A stretch of DNA of 64,000 nucleotides from Pardosa pseudoannulata (GCA_032207245.1 CM063504.1:25192629-25256628); one strand, 5' to 3'. Positions 44,601 through 51,872 are shown, counted from the stretch's first letter. A program made the numbers and translations. The notes: a model not told the origin generated them from the sequence alone.

Positions 44601-46302
44601 ACGCAAAAGAAGCAGCAGAACCATTTTTTCATCAGTTTATTCCCCGCCGCATTCTGGCGAGCCGATATGACGTAAAGATTGATTACCTGTATTATTTGAT
44701 TATTTTATGTGTAATTATAAATTTAATTTGTATTTATCACAGTAGTTTATGGTACATGATATGTAGTTAACGACGGTCATTGCTTCTTCCCACATTTTTG
44801 AGAACAAGAACCACAGGATTCCAGCTACATAATTCATCTGAACTTTTAGTTGAGATGAATTCTTTAGTCAAATGATTTAGCCATAAATTTAAGAACAGGA
44901 TAAGGTGTTCACAAAAAGAACTAAAAAAATACACATTGAATTCCTTATCACCTCTAAATATCATTTCTCCTTGGCAGAAGTAAGAAATACTCAACAAGCT
45001 TTAGGTGCTAGAGCTGACAAAACCAGAAATTCAGAGTTCAATTAAATTTAGTATTGAGTATTTTGACGGTGTTTAAATATTGATATTTTACATTAACTAC
45101 TATTCAGCATTTATTTTTTAAAAGAGAAAAAAGTCACAAGTAAACCGGTATTCAAAATTTTATTAACTGAGTTACCAATATACAGGTTGTCCTAAGAAAA
45201 CCGGATAAACTCATCACAACCAGATTCGTTGTTTGGAATCATACAAAATGCCCAAAGAAGTGTACCCCTACGACCAATAGATTTCGTAAGAAGCATGAAA
45301 CAATATATATGACATCTCTTGAAGAGGATTGGTCGCTAGTTCTTAATTAGTAATGATTATCACAAAATACACGATGGATTGTATCTCTTAAGTTAAACTT
45401 TTACTCTCAGACGAATACTCAGTCGCCTTCTCGAAGCGAAGGGTCGAACACACCATCTCACATTTTACACACTGTATATTACAAACATAAAAAAACAACA
45501 ATTCTTATTGCGGAGGGTTTTACAGCAAGCAGCCAGATTTGGCGCCAAGCGCACTATTGGCTACTTTTACAAAACAAAACTCAACAACATCGTATCCGGT
45601 TTGCTTTAGGAAAAAAGACCTTTATTCGAAACATGAACATCATTAATCGCTTAGAGGTCCTGTGGGGCCATCTGAAGGAATTGGTTTATCGAGACTAGTT
45701 ACTTCAGAAATACACTCAGTTACTCATCTGCACTGTATGTGTACTTTAGTGGAAGCTACGAGGCTGGGTGTAAGTCATCTATTTCACGACATACGCATAC
45801 ATACCAGCATATGCGCGGAAAACAATTTGAACATCTTTCCATCTGAAATTATCCAAATACCGAAGTTCGTGTATCGAGTAAAGATTCCTTTTTTTTCGTA
45901 AACGGGATATGAAACCATACAATTTCTCTCAGATTTATCTCGAAAACTATGGGTCGTAGAGATGCAGTTCTTGAGGCATTTTATAAGTATTCGAGACAAC
46001 GAATTTGAAACAATGGACAAACGGCTGATCAGAGATTATCCAGTCGTAATGGGACACCCTGTACAGAAAAATTAATGAATTTATAAATTGTTACTTACAA
46101 CTCCATGACCATTATCATGTTCCTGCCGCTCTCAAAAGCCGCCAAGACTTGCATGAGTTTCGGATGCTGCAACCTGCTCATGATCTCGATTTCTTGCCGG
46201 ACTTTCTCCTTGTCTTTCACTTTCAGGCACCGGATCACTTTCGCAGCGCGGGCACGGCCGCATGTTAGTTCCACGCACCGATACACCGTCCCGAACTTCC
46301 CC
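23427..46302 (-). CDS. MLCK-type protein kinase (Stretchin-MLCK-like), 3' part on the minus strand
   Basis: Minus-strand exons read in order 46302-46099, then the DFG exon (37471-37311 or its copy 35968-35808), 30737-30585, 28021-27901 and 23603-23427. Motifs: GKFGTVYR glycine loop, AAK lysine, QEIEIM helix C glutamate, IKIIDFGLAR, GTPEFVAPE, MWSVGVICYVL, SGLSPFMGDND, and a calmodulin-binding tail RRKWQKSGTAIRALGRM. These are hallmarks of myosin light chain kinases, which phosphorylate the regulatory light chain of myosin II under Ca2+/calmodulin control. From the DFG exon to the stop the coding length is 612 nt, exactly 204 codons. The exon for subdomains V-VIb (catalytic loop) was not found between 46098 and 37472, yet the phases (2 out, 0 in) require one. 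Exons upstream of the glycine loop lie to the right, not recognised. No kinase exon contains a stop. Confidence 0.85.
23692..24431. mobile_element. hAT-like MITE, 740 bp, with perfect 8 bp target duplication
   Basis: CCTTAAGC occurs on both sides (23684-23691 and 24432-24439). The ends CAGTGGTGGGCAAA and TTTTGCCCACCCCTG are inverted repeats, and inner GGGCCAAA/GGGCCGGAGG motifs recur near the other end as GGGCCGCGGGCC. No transposase is encoded. It sits in a kinase intron. Confidence 0.9.
24441..24688 (+). repeat. Segment shared with 38095-38190 and 39596-39645
   Basis: Carries an open frame of 72 codons ending QTVVMACSGP. Its right part (AGACGGTGGTAATGGCTTGC, GGACCATAAGGTGGAGGGGC) recurs in reverse at 38095-38190 and 39596-39645. 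It is an interspersed repeat of unknown type, and coding potential is not established. Confidence 0.55.
25080..25155 (+). repeat. tRNA-like head (second SINE type)
   Basis: CTTTGGCCGAATGGTTAGAG resembles an A box and CAGGTCAAATTCCC a worn B box. A similar, more worn copy (CTTTGACTGAATGATTAGAG) lies at 24822-24900. The 3' part leads into the left arm of the foldback, so the foldback may be two copies of this SINE head to head. Confidence 0.5.
25207..25950. repeat. Large foldback (inverted repeat about 0.2 kb, spacer 0.33 kb)
   Basis: Left arm 25207-25407 and right arm 25735-25950 are inverted copies with scattered mismatches: for example TGTCCCCTAAAC and CTTCTCTGGACCT on the left match the reversed right arm. 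The spacer is full of AGAGAGGTAA-like words. Confidence 0.8.
26506..27042 (+). repeat. 0.54 kb direct duplication, left copy
   Basis: Matches 29911-30445 over its length, e.g. CTAGAAATTTCTTTCACAAA and GTAAGATTTATTGCACTCAA, with moderate divergence and small indels. The two copies flank the CaM-binding exon. Confidence 0.85.
27901..28021 (-). CDS. Kinase C-terminal and autoinhibitory/CaM-binding exon
   Basis: Acceptor ggtttcgcag, donor gtaagt, phase 2 in and 0 out, 121 nt. Encodes GRMSADECLKHPWLATARLV, the final kinase subdomain with the HPWL motif, then LSTEKLKRFIIRRKWQ. In MLCKs this last part is the start of the autoinhibitory and calmodulin-binding segment, and the next exon completes it. 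Confidence 0.88.
28356..29306. mobile_element. MITE of 951 bp with TTAA target sites (piggyBac-like)
   Basis: TTAA stands directly at both ends (28352-28355 and 29307-29310). Terminal inverted repeats are AGTATCCCGTCTAC on the left and GGTATCCGTCTACTTCCGG read from the right; an inner CGGAAGTAGCGACTTC also recurs. TTAA targeting is typical of piggyBac and its MITEs. No coding capacity. Confidence 0.72.
29911..30445 (+). repeat. 0.54 kb direct duplication, right copy
   Basis: Counterpart of 26506-27042. It ends about 140 bp from the kinase C-lobe exon. Confidence 0.85.
30585..30737 (-). CDS. Kinase C-lobe exon
   Basis: Acceptor ttcttttgcag, donor gtatat (weak), phase 2 in and 2 out, 153 nt. 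Encodes LSGLSPFMGDNDTETFANI, then FDDEAFDEISQDAKDFISGL, which matches subdomains X-XI of MLCK and titin-like kinases. It joins the next exon as LLVKKIKGRMSADECLKHPW. Confidence 0.9.
31972..32594 (+). mobile_element. Probable solo LTR (about 0.62 kb)
   Basis: Starts TGTGGCCGGCGTAACAATG and ends AATAAATACGTTACA, with GTAACA/GTTACA-type ends, a TATATACATA box near 32481 and AATAAA at about 32510 and 32580. The GC content is raised. The flanks CAGG and GGGG do not form a clean target duplication, so the boundaries are less sure. Confidence 0.6.
32884..32941 (-). repeat. 5'-truncated SINE with 13 bp target duplication
   Basis: Only the 3' end of the SINE (tail first: TTTGGTTTGGTTTGGAGCGC, then GGTCTACTGTTTTGCACACG) lies between two copies of CTGACTTTTGAAC (32871-32883 and 32942-32954). 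This shows that truncated copies insert as such, as LINE-driven retroposition does. Confidence 0.9.
34000..34410. repeat. Tandem array of 130-165 bp units
   Basis: The word GGGATTTAGTTAATT recurs at about 34005, 34135 and 34297, followed by CAGTTATGACG-like and GGTTTTGAAATTGTTAAAAA blocks. The second unit holds an extra 33 bp internal duplication. Function unknown. Confidence 0.8.
35140..35375 (-). repeat. ACATGGCGG-type interspersed repeat (copy in A)
   Basis: Contains CGCCGCCATG, TTGGTCGCCAA, ACATGGCGG and TATAATGCATCTGTTCC. Related copies are at 36650-36880, 61030-61260 (opposite strand), 61545-61640 and 33530-33620. An AGTGGTTAGAG-like word near one end suggests a tRNA-like promoter, but this is weak. 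Confidence 0.65.
35808..35968 (-). CDS. Kinase DFG-to-APE exon, copy A (duplicate)
   Basis: Exact copy of the exon at 37311-37471 with the same splice sites, inside the other half of a 1.5 kb tandem duplication. It joins in phase to the exon at 30737, just as copy B does. Either copy alone gives the same protein. A real duplication or uncollapsed haplotypes are both possible. Confidence 0.85.
36650..36880 (-). repeat. ACATGGCGG-type interspersed repeat (copy in B)
   Basis: Duplicate of 35140-35375 carried along by the 1.5 kb tandem duplication, with a shorter T/G run. Confidence 0.65.
37311..37471 (-). CDS. Kinase DFG-to-APE exon, copy B
   Basis: 161 nt, acceptor ttcttag, donor gtaagt, phase 0 in and 2 out. 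Encodes IKIIDFGLARVFKPDESL, FGTPEFVAPEVINYEP and SDMWSVGVICYV, that is subdomains VII-IX with the Mg-binding Asp and the APE motif. It is identical base for base to the exon at 35808-35968. Because 161 is not a multiple of three and the phases differ at the two ends, both copies cannot be spliced together in frame. Confidence 0.9.
37790..38143. repeat. Direct repeat left of Tc1
   Basis: Nearly identical to 39293-39645 (both run from CATCATTTCTGTCT to CACCGTCTG). The two copies sit exactly on either side of the Tc1 element. Confidence 0.85.
38107..39039 (-). CDS. Tc1-like transposase (DD34E), C-terminus replaced
   Basis: 310 codon open frame starting MAQRKHLDDFLRGRI. The N-terminal half is a paired-like helix-turn-helix (ISRLWQRFKHDGNVSR, then GRPRVTTPNDDR). 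The catalytic triad is complete: Asp154 in FSDESRF, Asp244 in DNARPH and Glu279 in NPIEHVWD, with 34 residues between the second and third, as in Tc1 transposases, which cut and paste DNA at TA sites. After HVWD the family's last part is missing: the frame runs into flanking repeat DNA and ends QTVVMACSGP. The enzyme is therefore probably inactive, although its frame is otherwise undamaged, suggesting a fairly recent insertion. Confidence 0.93.
   Translation of the reverse strand: MAQRKHLDDFLRGRIIGRLECGRTQLEVSEELGIAQSVISRLWQRFKHDGNVSRCYSTGRPRVTTPNDDRYLAVTAKRNRRSTASDLSRQLSSATGTTVSRQTVYRRLGNIGLYARRPVRCVPLTATHCRLRLCWAREHALWTPQQWSCVMFSDESRFSLHSDSRRTFIWRAPGTRYHQENTIELHRYGGAGWLVWGGIILGSRTDLHVQSVTMTGHIYRDVILEQHVRLFRGAMGPEFLYRADNARPHRANIVDECLQSEDITRMDWPAYSPDLNPIEHVWDKAILSSAAIDHDKANSLQTVVMACSGP
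38190..39292 (-). mobile_element. Tc1-like element, 3'-truncated
   Basis: The right end (minus-strand start) reads TACACTCATGTCCATAAATT inward, a terminal inverted repeat next to a TA. The other end is lost: at about 38190 the transposase coding sequence stops inside another repeat (also found at 24441-24688). Confidence 0.85.
39293..39645. repeat. Direct repeat right of Tc1
   Basis: Second copy of 37790-38143; starts right at the Tc1 terminus. Confidence 0.85.
40045..40290 (+). repeat. Repeat pair member, with 44395-44632
   Basis: Both copies read GGCATTAGTAACAACAA, CATTATTTGGGTTCAGGGTT, and end AGCAGAACCATTTTTCA. Each carries a short open frame with the same stop after HYLGSG(L/F)NEI. Probably two fragments of an unidentified transposon. 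Confidence 0.7.
42192..42722 (-). mobile_element. piggyBac-like remnant (531 bp)
   Basis: Bounded by 19 bp inverted repeats TATCCCGAGTTATCTCGGG and its complement; each contains CCCGAG..CTCGGG, and a third such word lies at 42661-42676. It encloses only the transposase 3' part. I see no TTAA at the ends. Confidence 0.75.
42224..42540 (-). pseudogene. piggyBac transposase C-terminal fragment
   Basis: The minus-strand frame reads LRLTSRHFPDIIPNTEKN, then NPTRQCTLCSRK and CHVSRCVVPCFKNYPTK. This matches the C-terminal cysteine-rich (RING/PHD-like) domain of piggyBac transposases. The DDD catalytic core is absent. A deletion derivative, not functional. Confidence 0.82.
43500..43886 (+). promoter_or_regulatory. 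Promoter-like block with CRE and CCAAT motifs
   Basis: Three GACGTCA-type sites (GTGACGTCATG at 43512, GGACGTCACTTCC at 43710, CTGACGTCACG at 43757) and a GACCAATCA box lie within 250 bp, followed by a GTGAGT donor-like site at about 43888. GC content is raised. It could be an internal promoter or part of an old LTR. No clear TATA box. Confidence 0.4.
44395..44632 (+). repeat. Repeat pair member, with 40045-40290
   Basis: See the partner at 40045. About 90 percent alike by eye with small indels. Confidence 0.7.
45183..46061 (+). mobile_element. Mariner-type element, decayed, 879 bp
   Basis: TA at both ends (45181-45182 and 46062-46063). Terminal inverted repeats CAGGTTGTCC..CCGGATAA and, from the right, CAGGGTGTCCC..CTGGATAA. 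At 45660-45690 one frame reads VLWGHLKELVYRD, a typical C-terminal stretch of mariner-like transposases, followed by stops. It lies 38 bp from the kinase N-lobe exon. Confidence 0.8.
46099..46302 (-). CDS. Kinase N-lobe exon
   Basis: Minus-strand acceptor attttcag, donor gtaagt. After one base finishing a Gly codon it encodes GKFGTVYRCVEL with AAKVIRCLKVKD (ATP-anchoring Lys), VRQEIEIMSRLQHPKLMQVL (helix C Glu) and AAFESGRNMIMVME at the hinge. The motifs expected of an active kinase N-lobe are intact. An upstream exon ending in phase 2 must exist and would complete the glycine loop. Confidence 0.9.
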
Positions 46303-46548
46303 CTGAAAATGAAAATAACTGTTTATCGACAGACCGGGACTCAACTTGAAAACTAATTTAGGTCATTTTGGTTTCATTTTCTGATACCGTAATACATTTT
46401 TCAAATAACTGTAATACTGTTATATAGTGAAATTGCATATCAGAATGCTACATAATTCAAGGAAGAAAATAAATTGATAAATGTTCATTTATTTAAGTAT
46501 ACTCATGTATATGTTAACTACAGTATTACAAAAACATGCACGTACGCA

Positions 46549-46551
<3 letters not shown>

Positions 46552-46639
<88 letters not shown>
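46552..46639. repeat. TA dinucleotide microsatellite
   Basis: About 88 bp of uninterrupted (TA)n, next to the left end of the Tigger-like element. Confidence 0.95.
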
Positions 46640-46643
<4 letters not shown>

Positions 46644-46909
46644 GTAAAACAGTGGACTCCGCTTAATGTGATCAGTTTGGGACACCCTGATTTCGATAAC
46701 AATAACCGATTGATAACAATAAAAAATATGCAAAATTAGATAAATTTATCCCCCCTTTAATTCTCAAAAATTGCAAAAGAAAATGAAAAACACTCCTCAT
46801 ATTTAAGTACTGTATATTATCCTTTAAAACATAAGATTTGTATACATAATTTTAAAAAATTGATCAATTGTTGGCTGTCTATAATTTTTTCTAAGAAGCT
46901 CATTGATAA

Positions 46910-46999
46910 ATTGTTCGTAATCATAATCAACCTGTCATAACGATTTAAAATTTTGATCTTTTGTTTTAATGTTAAATCATTTCGCTTTCTGTCTTCCAT
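46910..46999 (-). pseudogene. Tigger/pogo transposase N-terminal fragment
   Basis: The minus-strand ATG at 46999 opens MEDRKRNDLTLKQKIKILNR, the start of the CENP-B-type N-terminal helix-turn-helix common to Tigger/pogo transposases. Similarity fades after about 25 residues. The DNA-binding start survives; the catalytic part does not. Confidence 0.7.
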
Positions 47000-47159
47000 A
47001 TCGACAAGCTGCATGTAAGCGAGCAAGGCATAAAATGTGAATACGCTCCTTCTCAGTTCCGATAATAATGTATTGTCTTCTGCTTATCTGACAACCATTG
47101 ACCACCAGCAGGGTGTGCGTATTTCTAAAAAATTCCAGGAATGTGTAAAACCCCACTCC

Positions 47160-47506
47160 TGTTGGATGAAAATTGTTGAAGTTCAGCGGCAACCCGTGAA
47201 GCGGCATTTATCGCCAAATCTGTAAACTCTCTAATCCTTCTCTCTCTATTTTTTTCAGATGTAGTTTTGTTCCGTCCCATGCTGTTAGCTGGTTTTTATG
47301 TGATGTAAATTTGTAACTTTTACGTTTCGTAATTAAATGTTTTTATATAGCATAATTTAAATAGTTTTATAGTACTGATCACATGCTTATTAGTTTACAA
47401 GTTCCCGATGTTTCTCAAGAGATCGAAACCGGAATCTACAATAAAAGGTAAGTGAACAATTTTCACTACCTTGATTTTCTGCCTACCGATATACATAAAT
47501 ATAACA
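47160..47506 (+). repeat. copia 5' LTR
   Basis: TG..CA ends. Compared with the 3' LTR there are roughly seven base changes and three small indels (1, 4 and 3 bp), i.e. about 2 percent divergence, so the insertion is not ancient. Confidence 0.95.
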
Positions 47507-47520
47507 GATTATGAGACTGA
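47505..47520 (+). other. copia primer-binding site (tRNA-Met anticodon arm type)
   Basis: CAGATTATGAGACTGA overlaps the LTR end. It is the complement of the anticodon stem-loop (CAU) of a eukaryotic elongator tRNA-Met as I remember it, which suggests priming by an internal half-tRNA, as known for copia with initiator tRNA-Met. Confidence 0.65.
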
Positions 47521-47593
47521 ATTGCTGTTAAAACAATTTGCTAAATGAGTACTGAAACTATAATTTCCTAATCCATTTACTAATGAATATATA

Positions 47594-49954
47594 TTGAAAT
47601 ACATCTTCTTGAATAGTAATTTAAAACCAGAAACGAAAGTAAACATGTTGCATTCAAGTCAACCACAAATAGTTAAACTGAATTCCAGTAACTATTCGAC
47701 ATGGAAATTTAAAATGGAAATGTTACTGATTAAGGAAGATCTATTTGATGTCATTGAAAATAACCCTCCAGATCCCTTAACCGAAAAATGGAACAAACGT
47801 AACAGACAGTGTCGCGCTATGATTAATTTGTTCATTGAAGATAATCAAATTATTCACATAAAATATGAAACCACAGCCAAAGGGACTTGGGATAAATTAA
47901 AACAGGTGCACGAGAGATCGAACCTGTCTAGTAAACTTTTTCTACTACGAAAACTCTACGGACTAAAATTAGAAGAAAACGGGGATATGCAGACTCATAT
48001 AAACAAACTGTTAGAATTGGTAGATAAACTGAAAGCAATCGGCGAGAACATTAAAGACGATCACATTTCAGCTCTCTTGCTATGCTCAGTACCCAGTTCT
48101 TACGATACGTTAATCACAGCCCTAGAAGCGAGACCCGAAGGTGAATTGACCCCGGAATTCATAAAAGGGAAATTGATCGACGAATTCAACAGAAGAATCG
48201 AGACTAACTCGACAGAATCAAAGGCTTTTAAAGCCTCATTCAAAAATAAACCCAGAAAAGATAAATTCTGTACTTATTGTCATCGTAATAATCATTTTAA
48301 ATCCGAGTGTTTCTATCTAAAATCCGCATCAAAACAAAAGAATGAAAGTCATCGCCAATCGTTTAATAAAGTTCCTCAAAATCGCCAAAATAAAAACTCA
48401 TGTAACCTCGCCGCCACCGACGCGCCGGAAAGGGGGAACGCGCTGGTAACCAACACATGTGAAAAATCAAAGCAGTACATCGCGCTTCTGAGTAATAACA
48501 AAATAAATAAAACAACTAACTTCATCATCGACAGCGGCGCCAGTAACCACTTAGTAAATGATATACAGTTATTTTCGGAATTCCAGCCGCAAAATCCTAC
48601 AAATGTTATAATTGCGAACGGCTCTAAAATAAACACCTGTGGAACGGGAACTGTTCAATTTAAGATGATGGATGCTAATCGAAAAATAAACAACATTACT
48701 TTATGTAATGCACTGTATGTGCCGGAATTAGAATCAAATTTGATATCAGTTAAGAAAATGACTGAAAAGGGAATTTCAGTTTTATTTAAAGGAAATAAAT
48801 GCACAATTTCACAGAACGGCGACATTCTATTAGAATGTAGCGCAATTGGTAATTTGTATCAAATTGAACCACTCGCTCAGCATGAAGAGCACTCTGCTCA
48901 CATAGCAACTGAATGCAAAAACAAAAATTGTATTCATATTTGGCACAGACGTCTAGGACATAGAAATTACGACTCGATTAAGACCGTGATAAACAATAAA
49001 ATGGCAGAAGGTATCACGCTAGATAAATGCGAACATGACACAGCTTGCGCAGCGTGTATGAAATCGAAACTAAGTGAAACGCCATACCCCAAAGAATCTA
49101 GCTTTAGAGCATCTAAACCACTCGAGCTAGTGCACACTGATGTGTGTGGTCCCCTACAGACACCTTCCGTAAGCGGAAATCGATATTTCGTCACATTTGT
49201 GGATGACTATAGCAGATTCACCATGATTTACCTAATGAAAACAAAAGGTGAAGTCCTTTCGAAACTAAAACTGTATATTGCACTAACAAATAACAAATTT
49301 CAGAGAAAAGTAACTAACCTTCGAAGTGACAACGGGGGTGAGTATACGAGCGCAGAACTCGAACAGTACCTAGCAAAGCATGGTATTCACCATGAATTAA
49401 CCGTCCCTTACTGTCCATCCCAGAATGGAGTAAGTGAGAGGAAGAACCGATCACTGTTAGAAATGACGAGATGTCTCCTAGCTGACTCCGGCATGCACCA
49501 TAAATATTGGGCAGAAGCCATACTCACAGCAAACTATATACAAAATCGCTTACCGACAAAACCTTGTAAGAAAACTCCATACGAATTGTGGAACAAGAGA
49601 AAACCCGATATTTCTCACCTGAAAATCTTCGGATGCAAAGCTTTTGCATATATCCACAGATCTAAAAGAGGAAAATTAGATAATACCTCAGAAGAAGGTA
49701 TACTTGTGGGTTACGATAGTAGGAGCAAAGGGTACAGAATTCTCATGGAAAATGACAACATCGTCATATGCAGGACAGTGAAATTCATAGAAGATCAAAA
49801 TCACGCTGACAGTACAACCATTTGCGTCAACAATCGTGAAACTGAAAAGGAGGAAATAAGCAAACCAGATAGTCAAGTCTCAATAAAAGATGAAGAACAT
49901 ACTACAGATGTTAGAAGATCCGAAAGAATCACGAAAGGCCAACCTCCCGATTGA
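47594..49954 (+). CDS. copia Gag-protease-integrase region, ended by an in-frame stop
   Basis: 786 codons. The probable true start is the Met at 47645 (MLHSSQPQIVKLNSSNYSTW), the usual copia Gag opening. Zinc knuckle CTYCHRNNHFKSEC (CX2CX4HX4C). Protease IIDSGASNHLVND with the DSG active site. Integrase HHCC zinc part (HRRLGH..CAACMKSK), then catalytic D (HTDVCGP), D (LRSDNGGEY) and E (GVSERKNR). The frame ends at TGA 49952-49954, in the linker before the reverse transcriptase, and the next block continues in the same reading frame. This looks like a nonsense mutation, not a normal copia arrangement. Confidence 0.95.
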   Translation: MKYIFLNSNLKPETKVNMLHSSQPQIVKLNSSNYSTWKFKMEMLLIKEDLFDVIENNPPDPLTEKWNKRNRQCRAMINLFIEDNQIIHIKYETTAKGTWDKLKQVHERSNLSSKLFLLRKLYGLKLEENGDMQTHINKLLELVDKLKAIGENIKDDHISALLLCSVPSSYDTLITALEARPEGELTPEFIKGKLIDEFNRRIETNSTESKAFKASFKNKPRKDKFCTYCHRNNHFKSECFYLKSASKQKNESHRQSFNKVPQNRQNKNSCNLAATDAPERGNALVTNTCEKSKQYIALLSNNKINKTTNFIIDSGASNHLVNDIQLFSEFQPQNPTNVIIANGSKINTCGTGTVQFKMMDANRKINNITLCNALYVPELESNLISVKKMTEKGISVLFKGNKCTISQNGDILLECSAIGNLYQIEPLAQHEEHSAHIATECKNKNCIHIWHRRLGHRNYDSIKTVINNKMAEGITLDKCEHDTACAACMKSKLSETPYPKESSFRASKPLELVHTDVCGPLQTPSVSGNRYFVTFVDDYSRFTMIYLMKTKGEVLSKLKLYIALTNNKFQRKVTNLRSDNGGEYTSAELEQYLAKHGIHHELTVPYCPSQNGVSERKNRSLLEMTRCLLADSGMHHKYWAEAILTANYIQNRLPTKPCKKTPYELWNKRKPDISHLKIFGCKAFAYIHRSKRGKLDNTSEEGILVGYDSRSKGYRILMENDNIVICRTVKFIEDQNHADSTTICVNNRETEKEEISKPDSQVSIKDEEHTTDVRRSERITKGQPPD

Positions 49955-50659
49955 TTTGGATATCACGTGCAGATTTCTAACAACCTAGAACCCAAGAGTT
50001 GGAATGAAATGCAAAATTTAAAGGAAGATGAGAAAAGAAAATGGATTAAAGCTGTTGAAAAAGAAATGAGGAGTCTAGAAGAAAACGATACATGGGAAAT
50101 AGTAGACTTACCAAAAGATCGCAAAGCAATCGGCTGTAAATGGACCTTTAAAGTCAAATATAACGAGAAAAACGAAGTTAGTCGATACAAGGCTCGTCTT
50201 GTTGCAAAAGGATACAGTCAGAAGTTTGGGAGTGACTATGACGAAACTTTCGCACCAGTTGTTAGACATTCAACGATAAGGTTATTTCTTACCAGCGCAG
50301 TCTACAAAGGAATGAAAGTGAGACATATAGATGTGAAAACTGCCTTTTTGCATGGCAACCTAGAAGAAGAAATCTTTATGAAGCAGCCCGAAGGACACAT
50401 TCGGAAAGGAGAAGAAGAAAAAGTACTGAAATTGAAGAAAGCTATATACGGTCTAAAACAAGCAGCTAGAGCATGGAATCTAAGAATTGCTGAAAGTCTA
50501 CTAAATAACGGATTTAAACAAAGCGAAATGGACCCATGCCTCTTTATGAAAAATGACAACATATATGTAATAGTGTATGTTGACGACATCTTAATTGCAA
50601 GTAAAAGTGAAAAAGAAACTACGAATCTTATAGAAAAACTGAGAAAGAGTACGATATAA
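49955..50659 (+). pseudogene. copia reverse transcriptase, ended by a frameshift
   Basis: Same frame as the Gag-integrase block. Contains GCKWTFKVKYN, YKARLVAKGYSQ, VKTAFLHGNLEEEIFMKQPE, YGLKQAARAW and the catalytic YVDDILIA. The frame breaks at about 50640-50650, where one base is out of register, and coding continues in frame +1 relative to the window. RT motifs up to YVDD are intact. Confidence 0.93.
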
Positions 50660-51510
50660 AGGACCTTGGAGAAGTAAGCAATTACCTAGGAGTAGAAGTA
50701 ACTAAAGAGAAAGATGGAAGCTATGGTCTCAGTCAAAGAAGAAAAATTGAAGACATTGCCAGAAAATTCAATTTAGAAGAAGATAAACCTACATATTTAC
50801 CAATGCACCCAAATTACATAAAAGATCAAGACAATGATGAACTACTACCTGATAACACCCAGTATAGAAAAGGAGTTGGTGCTTTGTTGTATTTAGCCAC
50901 AATAACAAGACCTGACATTGCAAACGCAGTCAGTCTACTCAGTAGAAGAAATGAAAAACCTAGAATAAAAGATTTTGAAGCCATGAAGAAAGTTATAATC
51001 TACTTGAAAACAACCAAAGACATGAAATTGTGGATTACAAAAGAGAAGAAGCCAATACTTTCATGTTACGTGGACGCAGATTGGGGAAATGACGAAACCA
51101 GGAAATCGACTAGTGGATATATTTTTCAAGTTGGAAACAACACCATCATGTGGAACTCTAAACGACAGAACGCAGTTGCACTATCATCCGCCGAAGCTGA
51201 ATACGTCGCTCTGTCACACGCCGGACAAGAAGCACAATACTTAATCAACCTTGTCAAGGATCTCGGACTACCACAACAAACTCCGATAAAAATTTTTGAA
51301 GATAATCAATCCTGTATTAAGATGGCACAGTTTGGAAGAATTAGTAACAGAACAAAGCATATTGACATCCGATGTCACTACATCAAGGACCTACAAGACA
51401 AAGGAACTATTGAAATCGAATACTGCAAGAGCGAAGCGGATTTCCTGACTAAGCCCTTACCAAAACCACGATTTGAAAAACTGAGAACTCTAACCCAATT
51501 ACGAACTTAA
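50648..51510 (+). pseudogene. copia RT end and RNase H domain
   Basis: Continues after the frameshift as YDIKDLGEVSNYLGVEV, then the RT connection (YLATITRPDIANAVSLLSRR) and RNase H: CYVDADWGND, SSAEAEYVALS, EDNQSCI, and TKHIDIRCHYIKDL. Ends DFLTKPLPKPRFEKLRTL shortly before the polypurine tract, as in other copia elements. Confidence 0.93.
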
Positions 51511-51525
51511 ACAATTCAGGGGGGG

Positions 51526-51872
51526 TGTTGGATGAAAATTGTTGAAGTTCAGCGGCAACCCTGTGAAGCGGCATTTATCGCCAAATCTGTAAACTCTCTA
51601 ATCCTTCTCTATTTTTTTCAGATGTAGTTTTGTTCCGTCCCATGCTGTTAGCTGGTTTTTATGTGATGTAAATTTGTAACTTTTACGTTTCATAATTAAA
51701 TGTTTATATATATCATAATTTAAATAGTTTCATAGTACCGATCACATGCTTATTAGCTTACAACAAGTTCCCGATGTTTCTCAAGAGATCGAAACCGGAA
51801 TCTACAATAAAAGGTAAGTGAACAATTTTCACTACCTTGATTTTCTGCCTACCGATATACATAAATATAACA
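51526..51872 (+). repeat. copia 3' LTR
   Basis: Preceded by AGGGGGGG polypurine tract (51518-51525). Same length and ends as the 5' LTR. Confidence 0.95.

Larger units (their letters stand above)
37472..46098 (-). other. Intron region of the kinase gene expected to hold the catalytic-loop exon
   Basis: Contains a Tc1 element between direct repeats, a repeat pair (40045 and 44395), a piggyBac remnant, a promoter-like block (43500) and a mariner remnant (45183). I searched by eye for the complement of HLDLKPEN and GGELF and found neither. 40300-42180 and 42730-43480 are otherwise plain AT-rich DNA. Confidence 0.6.
47160..51872 (+). mobile_element. Ty1/copia retrotransposon, nearly complete (4,713 bp)
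   Basis: Two 347 bp LTRs (47160-47506 and 51526-51872) start TGTTGGATG and end TATAACA. ACTCC is duplicated on both sides (47155-47159 and 51873-51877), a 5 bp duplication as in copia. The primer site is next to the 5' LTR and a G-rich polypurine tract (51518-51525) next to the 3' LTR. One polyprotein frame is broken twice. Domain order gag, protease, integrase, RT, RNase H fixes it as Ty1/copia rather than gypsy. Confidence 0.97.

Noticed and set aside
47160..47280. Minus-strand frame opening MGRNKTTSEKN in the copia LTR
   Set aside because: Lies wholly in the LTR and occurs in both LTRs; no family match and no continuation, so treated as chance.
48376..50589. Several minus-strand open frames of 62-95 codons
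   Set aside because: Shadows of the copia polyprotein.
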